Shown here: in pieces, positions 15,550-25,824 of the stretch
Position numbering within the stretch: position 1 is the first letter of the stretch
Layout: each line of letters opens with the position of its first letter
Assembly (NCBI GenBank): GCA_016699715.1
Contig: CP065007.1
Span: 1,364,001 to 1,428,000 of the forward strand
Direction of reading: 5' to 3'
DNA: 64,000 bases
From: Candidatus Competibacteraceae bacterium
Lineage (GTDB): Bacteria > Pseudomonadota > Gammaproteobacteria > Competibacterales > Competibacteraceae
The notes under the pieces: generated by a model
Database searches by the model: none
Seen by the model: only the letters and a program-made list of their open reading frames with translations
What the model was told of the DNA's origin: nothing
Made by a program: the position numbers and the translations under genes

Positions 15550-18054
15550 TCAATCGGACTTGAGGTGGCTTTTCAATATCCCAAGGATTTTTTCGGGCGG
15601 CTGCGGATGGCTGAAGTAATACCCCTGTATCTCATCGCAATCCAGCGCACGCAAAACGGCTAGTTGGCTCTTCGTCTCCACCCCTTCGGCGATGATACTC
15701 AAACCTAAACTACGCGCCATGGCGATCACCGCGGCGGCAATGGTGTCGTGATTGGATTTACAGTCAATATCCTGCACGAAGGATTTGTCGATTTTCAGCC
15801 GATCAAGAGGAAATCGTTGTAAATATCCCAGATTGGAATAACCCGTTCCGAAGTCGTCGATACTCAACTTGACCCCAAGCTCCTTGAGCGCATACAAGGA
15901 TTCCAGCAAACCCTCGTCCATCAGCAAGCTTTCGGTGATTTCCAGTTCCAACAGCTCCGCTTGCAATCCGGTTTCTTGCAAGGCCATTGCGATCCGCTTG
16001 AGGAAATGAGGATCGGAAAATTGCCGCGGCGACAGATTAACCGCCATGCGCAAATCAGAAAGCCCGTCCCTCGTCTGCCAAGCACGAGCTTGGGCGCAAG
16101 CGGTGCGGAGCACCCACTCCCCGATCGGCACGATCAAACCGGTTTCTTCCGCGACCGGAATAAAGTCAACCGGCGATACCAGCCCCAATTCCAGACTGTT
16201 CCAGCGCAGCAACGCTTCCACTCCAGTAACGCGGCCGCTGTCCAGCGCAACCTGTGGCTGGTAGTAAATGATCAGCTCCTGATTTTGCAGCGCCTTACGC
16301 AAATGGTTTTCCAGGACCAGGCGCTGGGTAGCGGCCACGTTCCTTGAATGGGAAAACATCTGATAGTTATTCCGGCCGCGATCCTTCGCGTGGTAAAGCG
16401 CGGTGTCGGCGTGCTTTAGCAGAACCTCCATGTCTTCGCCATCGCAAGGATACAGGGCGATACCGATGCTGCAACCGGTGAATACTTCCTCGTTATCCAC
16501 CACGAACGGCTGGGCCATGACCTCCAATACCTTTCGCGCCACTTGGGTCACTGCGTCAACGTGGTTGATCTCGGTCAACACGATGACAAACTCATCGCCC
16601 CCGAGTCGGGCCAGTAAATCTTGGGGCAATGGAGTATCCGGACGAGCGATATAATCCTGATCGCTGAACCGCAGACACTCTGGTAGCCGATTAGCCACCT
16701 GTTGCAGCAGCAAATCGCCTACCCGGTGACCCAGCGAGTCGTTAATCCGTTTGAATTGATCCAAATCCAGGAACATCACCGCCAACAAGCACGAGTGCAT
16801 TCGGGAGATTTCTATCGCTTCCCGCAAACGCTCCTGCAACATCACACGGTTCGGCAAATGGGTCAGATTATCGTAATAAGCCAGAAAGCGGATGCGCTCC
16901 TCGGCGCGCTTACGATCCGATATGTCTTCGCGCAACCAGACGAAATGGGTAATCGCGCCGTGTGGGTTTCGAATAGCGGAGATGTGCGCCGATTCCCAGA
17001 AAAACTCGCCATCCTTACGGCGACTGCACAATTCTCCCTGCCAGACCCCGCCACTGGTAATCAACCGGTACATGCGCTGATATTCCTCGGCGTTCAAGGT
17101 ACTGGTTTGCAGAAAATAAGGGTTTTTTCCCCGAATTTCTTCCAGCAGATAACCACTGACTTCGGAGAATTTCGGATTGACGTATTCAATATTGCCGTAG
17201 ATGTCGGTGATGAGAATGGAGACCGGATTCTGCTCGATCGCATAGGAGAGCTTGCGCATATCCTCCTCGGCTTGGCGTCGTTCGGTAATGTCTTGCCCGA
17301 CGATCACCAAGCCCGCGACAACGCCTTCGGCGTCGGCAAATCCGGAGAGGTTCCAAAGCAAGATACGCTCATCGCCGTTCAGCGCCCGGATGGTGCTCTC
17401 AAAACTTTGCGGGTTCCCCAACAGTGCGCCCCAGTCGCCGGCCACCGGCAAGGCGTCCGCAAAGTCAGCGGCTACCGGCCAGCCCCTGCGCAAGAAAAAA
17501 AACCGTTCCGCAACCGGATTGAACTCGACCACCTGACCCTTGCGGTCCAGCACCATAATGACACTACCCGCCGCGTTTACCAGGGTACGAAACCGCTCTT
17601 CGCTGTTCTGTAAGTCCCGCAGTGTCCAACTGGCGCGCAAGATATACCGTACTCGTTGATGCAGGATCAGCCACTGGATCGGCTTGGTCAGAAAATCGGT
17701 TGCTCCGGCCTGATAAGCCCGTTCGATGGATTCGACATCATCCAGGCCGGTCACCATGACGATCGGCAAATTCCGACCTCCGACCAAACCCCGCAACGCG
17801 GTACAGGTCGCAAACCCGTCCATACCCGGCATCACCACATCCAGCAATACCAAGTCGGGCTGGTGTTGCTGGAAAACCTCGAGCGCTTGCTCGCCACCGC
17901 AAGCTTCCAGAATGGTGAATCCACCTTGCCGGAGCGAGGCACCAGTCAGCAAGCGTTGACCATCGTCATCATCCACGATCAAAATCGATGGCTGCTTGGT
18001 CCGCCCCGTCGTTTCTTCTTGCGAATCGCTCCTGCTGGGCATGGATCTACTCAT
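15550..18054 (-). CDS. Response regulator with PAS, GGDEF and EAL domains
   Basis: About 834 residues, cytoplasmic. Order: a REC domain (about 22-140, phospho-Asp in LVLLDVVMPGMDG), a PAS domain (about 155-265), a PAS-PAC domain (about 270-390, ending HFVWLREDISDRK), GGDEF (LLARLGGDEFVIVL) and EAL. The EAL part keeps EALLRWN, ELEITES, IDDFGTGYSNLGYL, KIDKSF and AEGVET, so both diguanylate cyclase and phosphodiesterase motifs look intact. It turns a phosphorelay input into c-di-GMP change. The gene starts 14 bp after the hybrid kinase stop, which makes it the probable output of that kinase. ATG 18054 is chosen; 18042 is an alternative. Confidence 0.92.
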   Translation of the reverse strand: MSRSMPSRSDSQEETTGRTKQPSILIVDDDDGQRLLTGASLRQGGFTILEACGGEQALEVFQQHQPDLVLLDVVMPGMDGFATCTALRGLVGGRNLPIVMVTGLDDVESIERAYQAGATDFLTKPIQWLILHQRVRYILRASWTLRDLQNSEERFRTLVNAAGSVIMVLDRKGQVVEFNPVAERFFFLRRGWPVAADFADALPVAGDWGALLGNPQSFESTIRALNGDERILLWNLSGFADAEGVVAGLVIVGQDITERRQAEEDMRKLSYAIEQNPVSILITDIYGNIEYVNPKFSEVSGYLLEEIRGKNPYFLQTSTLNAEEYQRMYRLITSGGVWQGELCSRRKDGEFFWESAHISAIRNPHGAITHFVWLREDISDRKRAEERIRFLAYYDNLTHLPNRVMLQERLREAIEISRMHSCLLAVMFLDLDQFKRINDSLGHRVGDLLLQQVANRLPECLRFSDQDYIARPDTPLPQDLLARLGGDEFVIVLTEINHVDAVTQVARKVLEVMAQPFVVDNEEVFTGCSIGIALYPCDGEDMEVLLKHADTALYHAKDRGRNNYQMFSHSRNVAATQRLVLENHLRKALQNQELIIYYQPQVALDSGRVTGVEALLRWNSLELGLVSPVDFIPVAEETGLIVPIGEWVLRTACAQARAWQTRDGLSDLRMAVNLSPRQFSDPHFLKRIAMALQETGLQAELLELEITESLLMDEGLLESLYALKELGVKLSIDDFGTGYSNLGYLQRFPLDRLKIDKSFVQDIDCKSNHDTIAAAVIAMARSLGLSIIAEGVETKSQLAVLRALDCDEIQGYYFSHPQPPEKILGILKSHLKSD

Positions 18055-18068
18055 TGGTTTCAATGAAA

Positions 18069-21014
18069 TTATCGTCTTTCACCCTCTTGCGCCAGTTGCC
18101 CCCGCAACGCAACCCGCACCATGGCGAATTCCTGCTCGATCGCCACTACATAAGCCATTGCATCCGGCACTGGCCCCGCCCGCGCCATCGTTTCCAGTTC
18201 CTTGCACAAGCCCTGCATCCGTACCGCACCCACATTGGCGCTGCTGGACTTCAGAGTGTGCGCCACCATTCGCAACCCTTCGCGCTCTCCAACCTTCGCC
18301 GCGCCGCGCAATTGCTCCAGCAGGGTCTCGGTATTGCGCTGATACAAATCGACCAGCCGCGCCATCAGTCCCGGCGATCCATTGCGTTCCATCCCGCGAA
18401 TGTTTTCCAGCACCGCCGCGTCCAGCGCCGCCGATGGGTTGTCGAAGGTTGTGGCGGCGGGCGCGGCGGGCGGCGTCTTGCCCGGCGCCATGTCGGCATC
18501 TGGCTCGCTTGCCGCCTCATCCTGCGTTTCGAATGCCGGCAACCAGCGCTTTAGCACCATCGCCAATTCTTCCCTGACGAACGGTTTGCACAGATAATCA
18601 TCCATTCCGGCCTCCAGGCAACGCTCCCGGTCGCCACGGACCGCATGCGCCGTTACCGCCACGATGGGCAGATGCGACGCGGCCAAACCGCCACCGGCGG
18701 TGGTGCATTCGCGCGCCCGAATGACCGCCGTGGCTTGGAAACCGTCCATGACCGGCATTTGGCAATCCATCAGCACGACATCATAGGAATGCCGGACGAG
18801 TTCATCGGTCGCTTTTTGGCCGTTGCCGGCAATATCCACCTGACAGCCCATCTGGTCCAGCATTGTACTCGCCACCTCCTGATTGATGAGGTTGTCTTCG
18901 ACCAGCAGAACGCGAGCGCCGGGGAAACGCAAGCACCGTGGTGCGATCGGATCATTTTTTTCCTTCGGCCGCGGACGGCCGGAGTCCACATCATCGAGCA
19001 GCTTGCGCAAGCACTTGTGCAATACTTCTTTGCGCACGGGCTTATGCAAATGACAGGCTTGTATCTGGCGGGCCTTCTCGTACTGGTCGCCTTGGAACAT
19101 CACCGAAGTCAACAAAATCAGTTTGGTATCGCGTAGTTGCGGTTCACCGCGGATGGCCAGCGCCAGATCCAGTCCACTCATCCCGGGCATGATCCCATCC
19201 AGCAGGGCGACCGTGTAGGGATCGCCGACCCGGCGCGCATCGCCCAGCAAGCGCAGGGCCTCGGCGCCGTCAACCGCGCCGTCGCTGCGCATGCCCCAGA
19301 CATCGAGCAAGTGGTGCAGGATTTCCCGGTTGGTCTGGTTATCGTCCACCACCAGCGCACGCAAGCCATTGAGATCACACGATGGCTCGGCTCCTCGCAC
19401 CGCCACCGCATCGACCGCGCGCTTGAATTCCAGATCAAACCAAAAATTCGAGCCTTGGCCAACGACACTGTCCACGGCAATCTTGCCCCCCATCATCGCC
19501 ACCAGTTGCTTGACGATCGTCAAGCCCAAACCAGTGCCGCCATATTTGCGGGTGGTGGAACCGTCGGCCTGATCGAAGGCGTTGAAGATATTCTGCCACC
19601 CTTCTTCGGGAATGCCGATCCCGGTATCGCGAATCTCAAAGCGCAAGCGATAGGCGGAGGCACTCTGTTCGAGCATGGTCACTTGCAGGACCACTTCGCC
19701 GCGCTCGGTGAATTTAATGGCGTTGCTCAACAAATTGGCGAGGATTTGGCGCAGACGAATGGGGTCCCCAAAAACGGCGATCGGTTCTAACGGGAGCGAA
19801 CAGGCAAGTTCCAGATCCTTGCGCTGCGCCTGTTCCGCGAACAGAGTTATCGTTTCCTCCACCTGTTCCAACAGATTGAAGTCGACGGATTCCAGTTCCA
19901 ACTTACCGGATTCGATCTTGGAAAAATCCAGTACGTCGTTGATCACTTTGAGCAGACTAACGCCCGATTGGTGGATGATGCCCACAAAATAGCGTTGCTT
20001 GGCTTGCAACTCGGTTTCCAACAATAAATCCACCATACCCAGAACGCCATTCATGGGGGTGCGGATTTCGTGGCTCATGTTGGCCAGGAATTGGGATTTT
20101 GCTCGATTCGCGGCCTCGGCCCGTTCCTTGGCCACGCTCAATTCCACAACCAGATCGCGTAATTCGTCGTTGGCGGCGGAAAGATCGAGTGTGCGTGCCG
20201 CGACTTCCGCTTCCAGACCCGCGCTGTAATGGGCCAATTCAGCGTCGCGACGCTGGATTTGCGCCAACATGCCGTTGAATCCTTCCACTAGCGCACCCAA
20301 TTCGTCGTTGCTGGAACACGCCACCCGAACGGCGTAATCGCGGGTCTTGGCAATTTCACGCATGGCGTTACGCAATTGCAGGATCGGTCCTGAAATCAAA
20401 CCCTGAAACCGCGAGGCTAGCAGCGCGGCCAGCGCCAACGAAGCCACCAACAACCCAGCGATAATCCCGTAATAGCGGTACAGGTTTTCGCTCAACTCCT
20501 GCAAATCCGAAAAAATCTCGATATAGCCAAGCGTCTGGCCATCCTGTTGGATCGGCCATTTGACCGCCAGCATTCGACCTTGGGCACCGAACAATCCAGT
20601 CTCGCTGAGTGTTGCTTGCCCGCCCTGCGCCACTCGCTTTTCATATTCGCTCTCAAGCTCCTCACGCCACTTTTGCATTCGGTTTCGTTGCTGGTCCTCC
20701 AGTCCCGCGGCCCGGTACTCGGCGAGTATTTTCTCCTGAGGATCTTCGATAAGGGTATAGAGCACATCGGGCTTGGTGCGTAGCACGGCGAGATTTTGTT
20801 CGGCGGCCTTGAGGTCGTTGAAGAGCAGGGCGGAAGCCGTGTTGGCGCCGATGACGTTGGCCAGCGTCACGAGCTGAGCTTGGGCAACCCGACGCTGGGA
20901 AAAGGTTTCGTTGACGATAAGCGCCATGCCGACCGCCAGCAATACCAGGGCGTTGGTCAGCAGCATGACCACCATTAATTTATTTTTTATCGATAGCCTG
21001 TCAAAGGTGACCAT
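18069..21014 (-). CDS. Hybrid sensor histidine kinase with CHASE8-like sensor, two REC domains and Hpt
   Basis: 981 residues, inner membrane. TM1 spans about 14-33. A periplasmic segment with NVIGANTASALLFNDLKAAE resembles the CHASE8 domain of YfiN. TM2 (about 175-200) leads to HAMP, a short coiled coil, and HisKA with the phospho-His in FLANMSHEIRTPMNG. The HATPase has DTGIGIPEEGW and GGTGLGLTI. REC1 has ALLDGIMPGM, REC2 has VVLMDCQMPVMDG, and the C-terminal Hpt has MVAHTLKSSSANVGA. The architecture is that of BarA-type multistep phosphorelays. It is followed by the GGDEF-EAL response regulator and preceded by a YfiR-family protein, so its sensor is probably controlled by that periplasmic partner. 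Confidence 0.93.
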   Translation of the reverse strand: MVTFDRLSIKNKLMVVMLLTNALVLLAVGMALIVNETFSQRRVAQAQLVTLANVIGANTASALLFNDLKAAEQNLAVLRTKPDVLYTLIEDPQEKILAEYRAAGLEDQQRNRMQKWREELESEYEKRVAQGGQATLSETGLFGAQGRMLAVKWPIQQDGQTLGYIEIFSDLQELSENLYRYYGIIAGLLVASLALAALLASRFQGLISGPILQLRNAMREIAKTRDYAVRVACSSNDELGALVEGFNGMLAQIQRRDAELAHYSAGLEAEVAARTLDLSAANDELRDLVVELSVAKERAEAANRAKSQFLANMSHEIRTPMNGVLGMVDLLLETELQAKQRYFVGIIHQSGVSLLKVINDVLDFSKIESGKLELESVDFNLLEQVEETITLFAEQAQRKDLELACSLPLEPIAVFGDPIRLRQILANLLSNAIKFTERGEVVLQVTMLEQSASAYRLRFEIRDTGIGIPEEGWQNIFNAFDQADGSTTRKYGGTGLGLTIVKQLVAMMGGKIAVDSVVGQGSNFWFDLEFKRAVDAVAVRGAEPSCDLNGLRALVVDDNQTNREILHHLLDVWGMRSDGAVDGAEALRLLGDARRVGDPYTVALLDGIMPGMSGLDLALAIRGEPQLRDTKLILLTSVMFQGDQYEKARQIQACHLHKPVRKEVLHKCLRKLLDDVDSGRPRPKEKNDPIAPRCLRFPGARVLLVEDNLINQEVASTMLDQMGCQVDIAGNGQKATDELVRHSYDVVLMDCQMPVMDGFQATAVIRARECTTAGGGLAASHLPIVAVTAHAVRGDRERCLEAGMDDYLCKPFVREELAMVLKRWLPAFETQDEAASEPDADMAPGKTPPAAPAATTFDNPSAALDAAVLENIRGMERNGSPGLMARLVDLYQRNTETLLEQLRGAAKVGEREGLRMVAHTLKSSSANVGAVRMQGLCKELETMARAGPVPDAMAYVVAIEQEFAMVRVALRGQLAQEGERR

Positions 21015-21031
21015 GAATTTTCTCCGCCACC

Positions 21032-21598
21032 TTAATTCACGATGGTGGCCAGTTTAAGCAACTGCGAGCTCAGCTTAAGATTGGCTTGACGGGCAGCCAT
21101 AATGTTGATGTTAAACCGGATGCGCTGCTCAGTCTCAAACAAGCCAATCATGCCGCCAGCTTGAGCAAAGCCGCCGATGTCGCTGACGGTCAGTATGGGC
21201 AGGCGCGCAAGCTCCGCCAACACGGTCTTGAGTCGCCTTTGTTCCGCCCTTCCGATAAAGACGACGTTACACCGATCAAGACCGGTCGCCGTTGGAATAT
21301 GGCGCACCTCCACCGGCCGGCCTTCCACCACCTTATCACGGAGCGCCTCCAGCGCGGTGCCAAACGGATTATCACCGGCAATACAAATCACCAAGGGCGA
21401 ATCGGTGGCGGAAAAGACCTCCGGCGGCCACTCGACAAATTTGGCGAAGTTGTACAGATAAGCGGCCTTGACGGCGTATTCGTCGAACCTGCTAGCCCAG
21501 GTAGCGCTACCCAGCAGCGCACCCGCCAGCAACACCGTGGCCAAGACCACCAGCCAATAACGCCATGAAAACACCAGGCGACGATCCTGGTCAGCCAT
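21032..21598 (-). CDS. YfiR family periplasmic protein (DUF4154)
   Basis: 188 residues. An N-terminal membrane segment (WRYWLVVLATVLLAGALLG) is followed by the YfiR/DUF4154 core. The core starts EYAVKAAYLYNFAKFVEWP and ends with GGMIGLFETEQRIRFNINI and QLLKLATIVN. YfiR binds the periplasmic CHASE8 domain of the diguanylate cyclase YfiN and represses it. Here the neighbour 17 bp downstream is a hybrid kinase with a CHASE8-like sensor, so repression of that kinase is the natural inference. I choose ATG 21598 (MADQDRR); ATG 21625 is also possible. The alternative upstream starts run into the end of the TonB receptor gene. Confidence 0.85.
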   Translation of the reverse strand: MADQDRRLVFSWRYWLVVLATVLLAGALLGSATWASRFDEYAVKAAYLYNFAKFVEWPPEVFSATDSPLVICIAGDNPFGTALEALRDKVVEGRPVEVRHIPTATGLDRCNVVFIGRAEQRRLKTVLAELARLPILTVSDIGGFAQAGGMIGLFETEQRIRFNINIMAARQANLKLSSQLLKLATIVN

Positions 21599-21654
21599 TG
21601 AGGTCTCGCTTCCTGTCTCGCTCATGCTCGACGAGATCAATGCGGAGGGAGACT

Positions 21655-23697
21655 TTAAAACGACCACTTCACTTGGCCGTAGAGGCTGCGTTGGACTTCA
21701 ACCGGAAACGTGTAGGCTTCCTGTACAAATTCAAGGTGACCTTTGTCCAACAAATTGGCGCCTACTAGCGAAAATTCCAAATCCTTGCCGGGCCGCCATC
21801 CCAAACGCAGGTTCAGGCTGAAATATGGATCGATCTTGACCTCGTTAAATGGAGAAAGGGTGGTAATCAAGCCATCCCGGTTGACGTAGCGCCCCCATGC
21901 ATCCACTTCAAAATTATTCGGTAAATTCCAGGATGATAGCAATGAAATCTGATTCAGATTAGTGCCGCCATCGCTCGGATCATTAGACTTATTGACATCG
22001 CTATGCAAATATGAGTAAGCGAATTGCAGCCGCCAAGTTTGCGTCGGACGCCAGTCCACCGCCAATTCAAATCCAGTGTTATAGCCCGATTGAACATTCT
22101 GTAATTGTAGTGGTACCACTAGATGGGGCGGGACTACCTCGGTTTCCAGAAATGGCGTTCCGGGAACCGTGCCGATGACTTGATCATAGTCGTTGTAGAA
22201 AACAGTGGCATCCACGGAAAATTGCTCGGCTACCCGCGTGCGATAGCCGATTTCGTAAGCGATGAGTTTTTCGGCTTCGAGTTGGCTGTTTCCAAACAGA
22301 GTAAAAATCGTTGGCAAATTACCAGCCATCGGTGACGGCGGCAAGATATACAAGGTTATTTGCGCTTCCTCCTCGCCGCGTGAAGGAGTACGGACGGCGC
22401 GCGATATCGCCGCCCAAAGACGATGGTCCGGATGCAACGTCCATAGCATACGGATGCTGGGTTGCCATTCCCAGCCCGTGTAATCGTTGCGTTCGAGCTT
22501 AATGCCGGCCGTCAATCGCAATTGCTCCGGAATCAGGTCGATTTGGTCTTGAACGAAAGCACTCAGTAATTCCGCCGTCGCGCTCTTGGGATCGACGGTC
22601 GCCAGGGTGGTATCGGTGAAATGATCCTGATTGCGCCGATAGCCCAATCCCCAGACCATTTCCTGTCGATCGCCTAACGCGAAGTTATGTTGGAAATCCA
22701 GGTCAAATGTATCCGTGTCGGCAATGTAAAGCGCCTCGTCACGATCCGCATACTGGTAATACAGTTGCAAGCCCATCTGTGACGTCGCGGAATACTGGTG
22801 CTCCCAGCGTGCCTGCAAGCTGCCGCCCGTGGCATCAACTTTTACCAACTGCTGATCGGAAAACGACTGGCTGGAAAACGGCGAAACGATGGTGGGAAAT
22901 ATGTAATTCTGATTAAAAATACCCTTATAGCGGTCGCCCTGCACGGCGATCTTATCCATGGCCGACGGTGTCCAATCCAGACGGAACCCGCCCTTGCCGA
23001 TACTCCAGTCGTCGCCCGCATCGCGACCGTCGAAAGTCGCCAGACCATCGCGTTCGGTGAACTGCCCGTAAACCCGATACTGGGCGTTATCGCCCAGTTT
23101 GCCGCCGTAGCGAATTCCGGCAATGGCTCGTTCCTCGTTGCCGGCGGTGAGCGCCATCAATCCATCCTGCGTGTCCTGACTGTTTTTGGTGATGATGTTG
23201 ATGACGCCGTTGACGGCATTGGCGCCCCACAGACTGCCACCAGGGCCGCGAATGACCTCGATCCGTTCGATATCGGGCAGGAACATGTCCTGAATTTCCC
23301 AATACACGCCGGAATACTGCGGGTTGTAGATCGAACGGCCGTCAATCATGACCAGCAATTTGTTGGCGAAGCGGCCATTGAAGCCACGAATGGTAATCGC
23401 CCAGCGGCTGGAATCCACACGCGCGACCTCTACCCCAGGCGCAAGCCGCAACGCTTCCATCACGTTGGTCACCCCCGACCGTCGAATATCGTCGGCGGTG
23501 ATCACGAAAACCGCCGACGCAGTGTCTTGCAAGGCTTGTTCAATCTTCGCCGCCGACACCACTTTAATTTGCATCAAGTCTTCGATGCTGAATTGGGTCA
23601 AGTCTGGCGTGGCGGCACTCGCCGGAGCGGCCGCCATGCCCAAACAGGCCAAAACCATTAGCGATAGCGCGATTTCTTTTATCTCACGCGATTTCAT
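21655..23697 (-). CDS. TonB-dependent outer membrane receptor (copy A)
   Basis: 680 residues. A signal peptide (ending APASA) is followed by the short motif DLTQFSIEDLMQIKVVSA, which serves as the TonB box and secretin-like lead-in. The plug domain (about 45-155) has FVITADDIRRSGVTN, RGFNGRFANKLLVMIDG and EVIRGPGGSLWGANAVNGVIN. A 22-strand-type barrel follows, ending in the C-terminal beta-signal GQVKWSF. The substrate is unknown; no siderophore or vitamin genes are near. The gene ends close to yfiR and follows a paralogue, so the operon probably begins with the two receptors. Identity with copy B is high across the plug and lower in the barrel loops. Confidence 0.92.
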   Translation of the reverse strand: MKSREIKEIALSLMVLACLGMAAAPASAATPDLTQFSIEDLMQIKVVSAAKIEQALQDTASAVFVITADDIRRSGVTNVMEALRLAPGVEVARVDSSRWAITIRGFNGRFANKLLVMIDGRSIYNPQYSGVYWEIQDMFLPDIERIEVIRGPGGSLWGANAVNGVINIITKNSQDTQDGLMALTAGNEERAIAGIRYGGKLGDNAQYRVYGQFTERDGLATFDGRDAGDDWSIGKGGFRLDWTPSAMDKIAVQGDRYKGIFNQNYIFPTIVSPFSSQSFSDQQLVKVDATGGSLQARWEHQYSATSQMGLQLYYQYADRDEALYIADTDTFDLDFQHNFALGDRQEMVWGLGYRRNQDHFTDTTLATVDPKSATAELLSAFVQDQIDLIPEQLRLTAGIKLERNDYTGWEWQPSIRMLWTLHPDHRLWAAISRAVRTPSRGEEEAQITLYILPPSPMAGNLPTIFTLFGNSQLEAEKLIAYEIGYRTRVAEQFSVDATVFYNDYDQVIGTVPGTPFLETEVVPPHLVVPLQLQNVQSGYNTGFELAVDWRPTQTWRLQFAYSYLHSDVNKSNDPSDGGTNLNQISLLSSWNLPNNFEVDAWGRYVNRDGLITTLSPFNEVKIDPYFSLNLRLGWRPGKDLEFSLVGANLLDKGHLEFVQEAYTFPVEVQRSLYGQVKWSF

Positions 23698-23738
23698 TGA
23701 ATTATCTTGACCATTCTGAAAATTGATTTCGATGGATA

Positions 23739-25739
23739 CTAAAATGACCATCTCATCTGGCCATAAATGCTCCGTTCCACTTGCTCGGGGAACGGATAGG
23801 CTTCCTGCACAAACTCTACATGTGACGGTCCCAGCAGGTTGGCGCCCATCAACGACAGTTCCCAATCCGGGCGGGGTCGCCAACCGAGACGAGCGTTCAC
23901 ACTGAAATAGGAATCAACGACTGTTGTACGCGCTAGCGTGCCGACAGCCAGCTCGGGCATCTGGTCCACGTAATACAGCCACAGGTCGAATTCCAAATCG
24001 TGGCGAATATCGACGCTCGACCGCAACGATACTTGATGATGAGGCTGCGAACCATCGCGCACTACCGGAATCAACTCGGAAAATCCCAGCTTGTTTTGCA
24101 ATTCCACCTGTAAATAGGAATAAGCCAGTTGTAGCCGCCACCGATCCGCCGCCTGCCAGTTCGCCGCTATTTCAAATCCATAGGTATTACCCTGAACCGC
24201 GTTGACGAACACAGCGGGAATCCGCAGATAGCCATCCTCCAGCGTGATCAAATCGTTCCGCTGTTCCACGGCACGCAAGTCATCGTATTCGTTGTAAAAC
24301 GCAGCGATATCCAGCGACAATTGCTCGGCCAGCCAAGTCCGATAGCCCAGTTCGTAGGCAGTCAGTTTTTCGGACGTGAAAGCGGGGTCCCCCTGGAACA
24401 CCAATAGACCGGGAAGATCAAGAGGTGGCTGAGGCGGCACCACGACCAAGCCGAGCGCGACGCCGTCGTCGCCGCGCGAGGGGGCGCGCACCGCGCGGGA
24501 CACCGCCGCCCACAACCGATGTCGCGGGTGTGGCCTCCACATTAGCCTTACGTTTGGTTGAAATTCCCAGCCGCTGAAATCGTTGTGTTCCAGCCGAGTT
24601 CCCAGCGTTAGTTTGAGTTCATGGGGAATCAGGTCGATTTGATCCTGAACGAAGGCGCTGAACAAATCGTAATCGAGACGGGATGGAGTCATTGAGCCCA
24701 GCGCCGTCCGCCGATAATCGTCGCTGTAACGGCGATACCCCAATCCCCAAATCAGATCGTTCTGCCCGTTCAACGCAAAAGCGTGCTGAAAGTCCAGATC
24801 GAAGGTATCGATGTCGAAACCGAGTATCGCGTCCCGACGGTGCTGATCCTGATAATACATCTGCAAGGACAGTCGCGAGGTGTCCGACAAGACTCTCTCC
24901 CAGCGACCTTGCAAGTGGCCGCCCGACACTTGGGCCTTGTCCCGCATCGGTTGCGAGAAGGGTGGCGTCAAGGAAGGCACGAGCAAATTCTGTTGCAGCG
25001 ATTCGTCGAACAGACCGCCATCCACGAAGATGTTGTCCCGATCCGATGGCGCCCAATCGAGTCGGAAACCACCGCTGCTCAAACGCCAATCATCTTCGGC
25101 ATCCTGCCCCCGAGCGTCCAGCAAACTATCCTGATCGAGGAATTTGCCATAGAGCCGATAGTGGGCGCTATCCCCCAACTGACCGCTGTAACGCATCCCG
25201 ACAATCGCTCCTTCTTCTTTACCGGCGGTTACACTGATCAAACCCTGGGTATCAGCGGCCCGCTTGGTCAGAATGTTGATGACGCCGTTGACCGCGTTCG
25301 CGCCCCACAGGCTGGCTCCTGGCCCCCGGATGACTTCAATTTGCTCGATGTCTTCAAGCAATAAATCCTGTATATCCCAATAAACGCCAGCGAAAACAGA
25401 AGTATAGATAGATCGACCGTCCACCAACACCAGCAGCTTGTTGGCGAAGCGCCCGTTAAAACCTCGAATGGTGATGGCCCATTTGTTGGCGTCGATCCGC
25501 GCTACCTGTACCCCTGGCGCTAACCGCAATGCATCCGGGATGTTAGTAACGCCACTGCGGCGAATATCGTCCTGGGTGATGACAAAAACCGCCGATGCGG
25601 TGTCTTCCAAGGCTTGTTCGACCTTCGTCGCCGATACCACTTTAATCTGCATCAGATCTTCGATATCGAAATGGGTCAAATCGGGCACGGCGGCCCATCC
25701 TGGGCTCACCGCCGCCACGCACCCGATGACCAGCATCAT
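23739..25739 (-). CDS. TonB-dependent outer membrane receptor (copy B)
   Basis: About 666 residues, a paralogue of the next gene with the same lead-in (DLTHFDIEDLMQIKVVSA). Its plug has RGFNGRFANKLLVLVDG and EVIRGPGASLWGANAVNGVIN, and it ends GQMRWSF. The MM start at 25739 follows TAGGG and gives a short signal peptide (LVIGCVAAVSPGWA). The open frame continues upstream into the IS3 remnant, and that extension is probably not real. It is the most upstream gene of the receptor-YfiR-kinase-GGDEF/EAL block. The IS debris that begins 86 bp upstream may have altered or replaced its promoter. Confidence 0.88.
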   Translation of the reverse strand: MMLVIGCVAAVSPGWAAVPDLTHFDIEDLMQIKVVSATKVEQALEDTASAVFVITQDDIRRSGVTNIPDALRLAPGVQVARIDANKWAITIRGFNGRFANKLLVLVDGRSIYTSVFAGVYWDIQDLLLEDIEQIEVIRGPGASLWGANAVNGVINILTKRAADTQGLISVTAGKEEGAIVGMRYSGQLGDSAHYRLYGKFLDQDSLLDARGQDAEDDWRLSSGGFRLDWAPSDRDNIFVDGGLFDESLQQNLLVPSLTPPFSQPMRDKAQVSGGHLQGRWERVLSDTSRLSLQMYYQDQHRRDAILGFDIDTFDLDFQHAFALNGQNDLIWGLGYRRYSDDYRRTALGSMTPSRLDYDLFSAFVQDQIDLIPHELKLTLGTRLEHNDFSGWEFQPNVRLMWRPHPRHRLWAAVSRAVRAPSRGDDGVALGLVVVPPQPPLDLPGLLVFQGDPAFTSEKLTAYELGYRTWLAEQLSLDIAAFYNEYDDLRAVEQRNDLITLEDGYLRIPAVFVNAVQGNTYGFEIAANWQAADRWRLQLAYSYLQVELQNKLGFSELIPVVRDGSQPHHQVSLRSSVDIRHDLEFDLWLYYVDQMPELAVGTLARTTVVDSYFSVNARLGWRPRPDWELSLMGANLLGPSHVEFVQEAYPFPEQVERSIYGQMRWSF

Positions 25740-25824
25740 CGAAACCCTATAGACGTTCCCGCATATGATGTGGATCTCATCGTCAAGACAGGATTGAGCT
25801 GATTTCAAGGTGGGTTCTCTGCCC

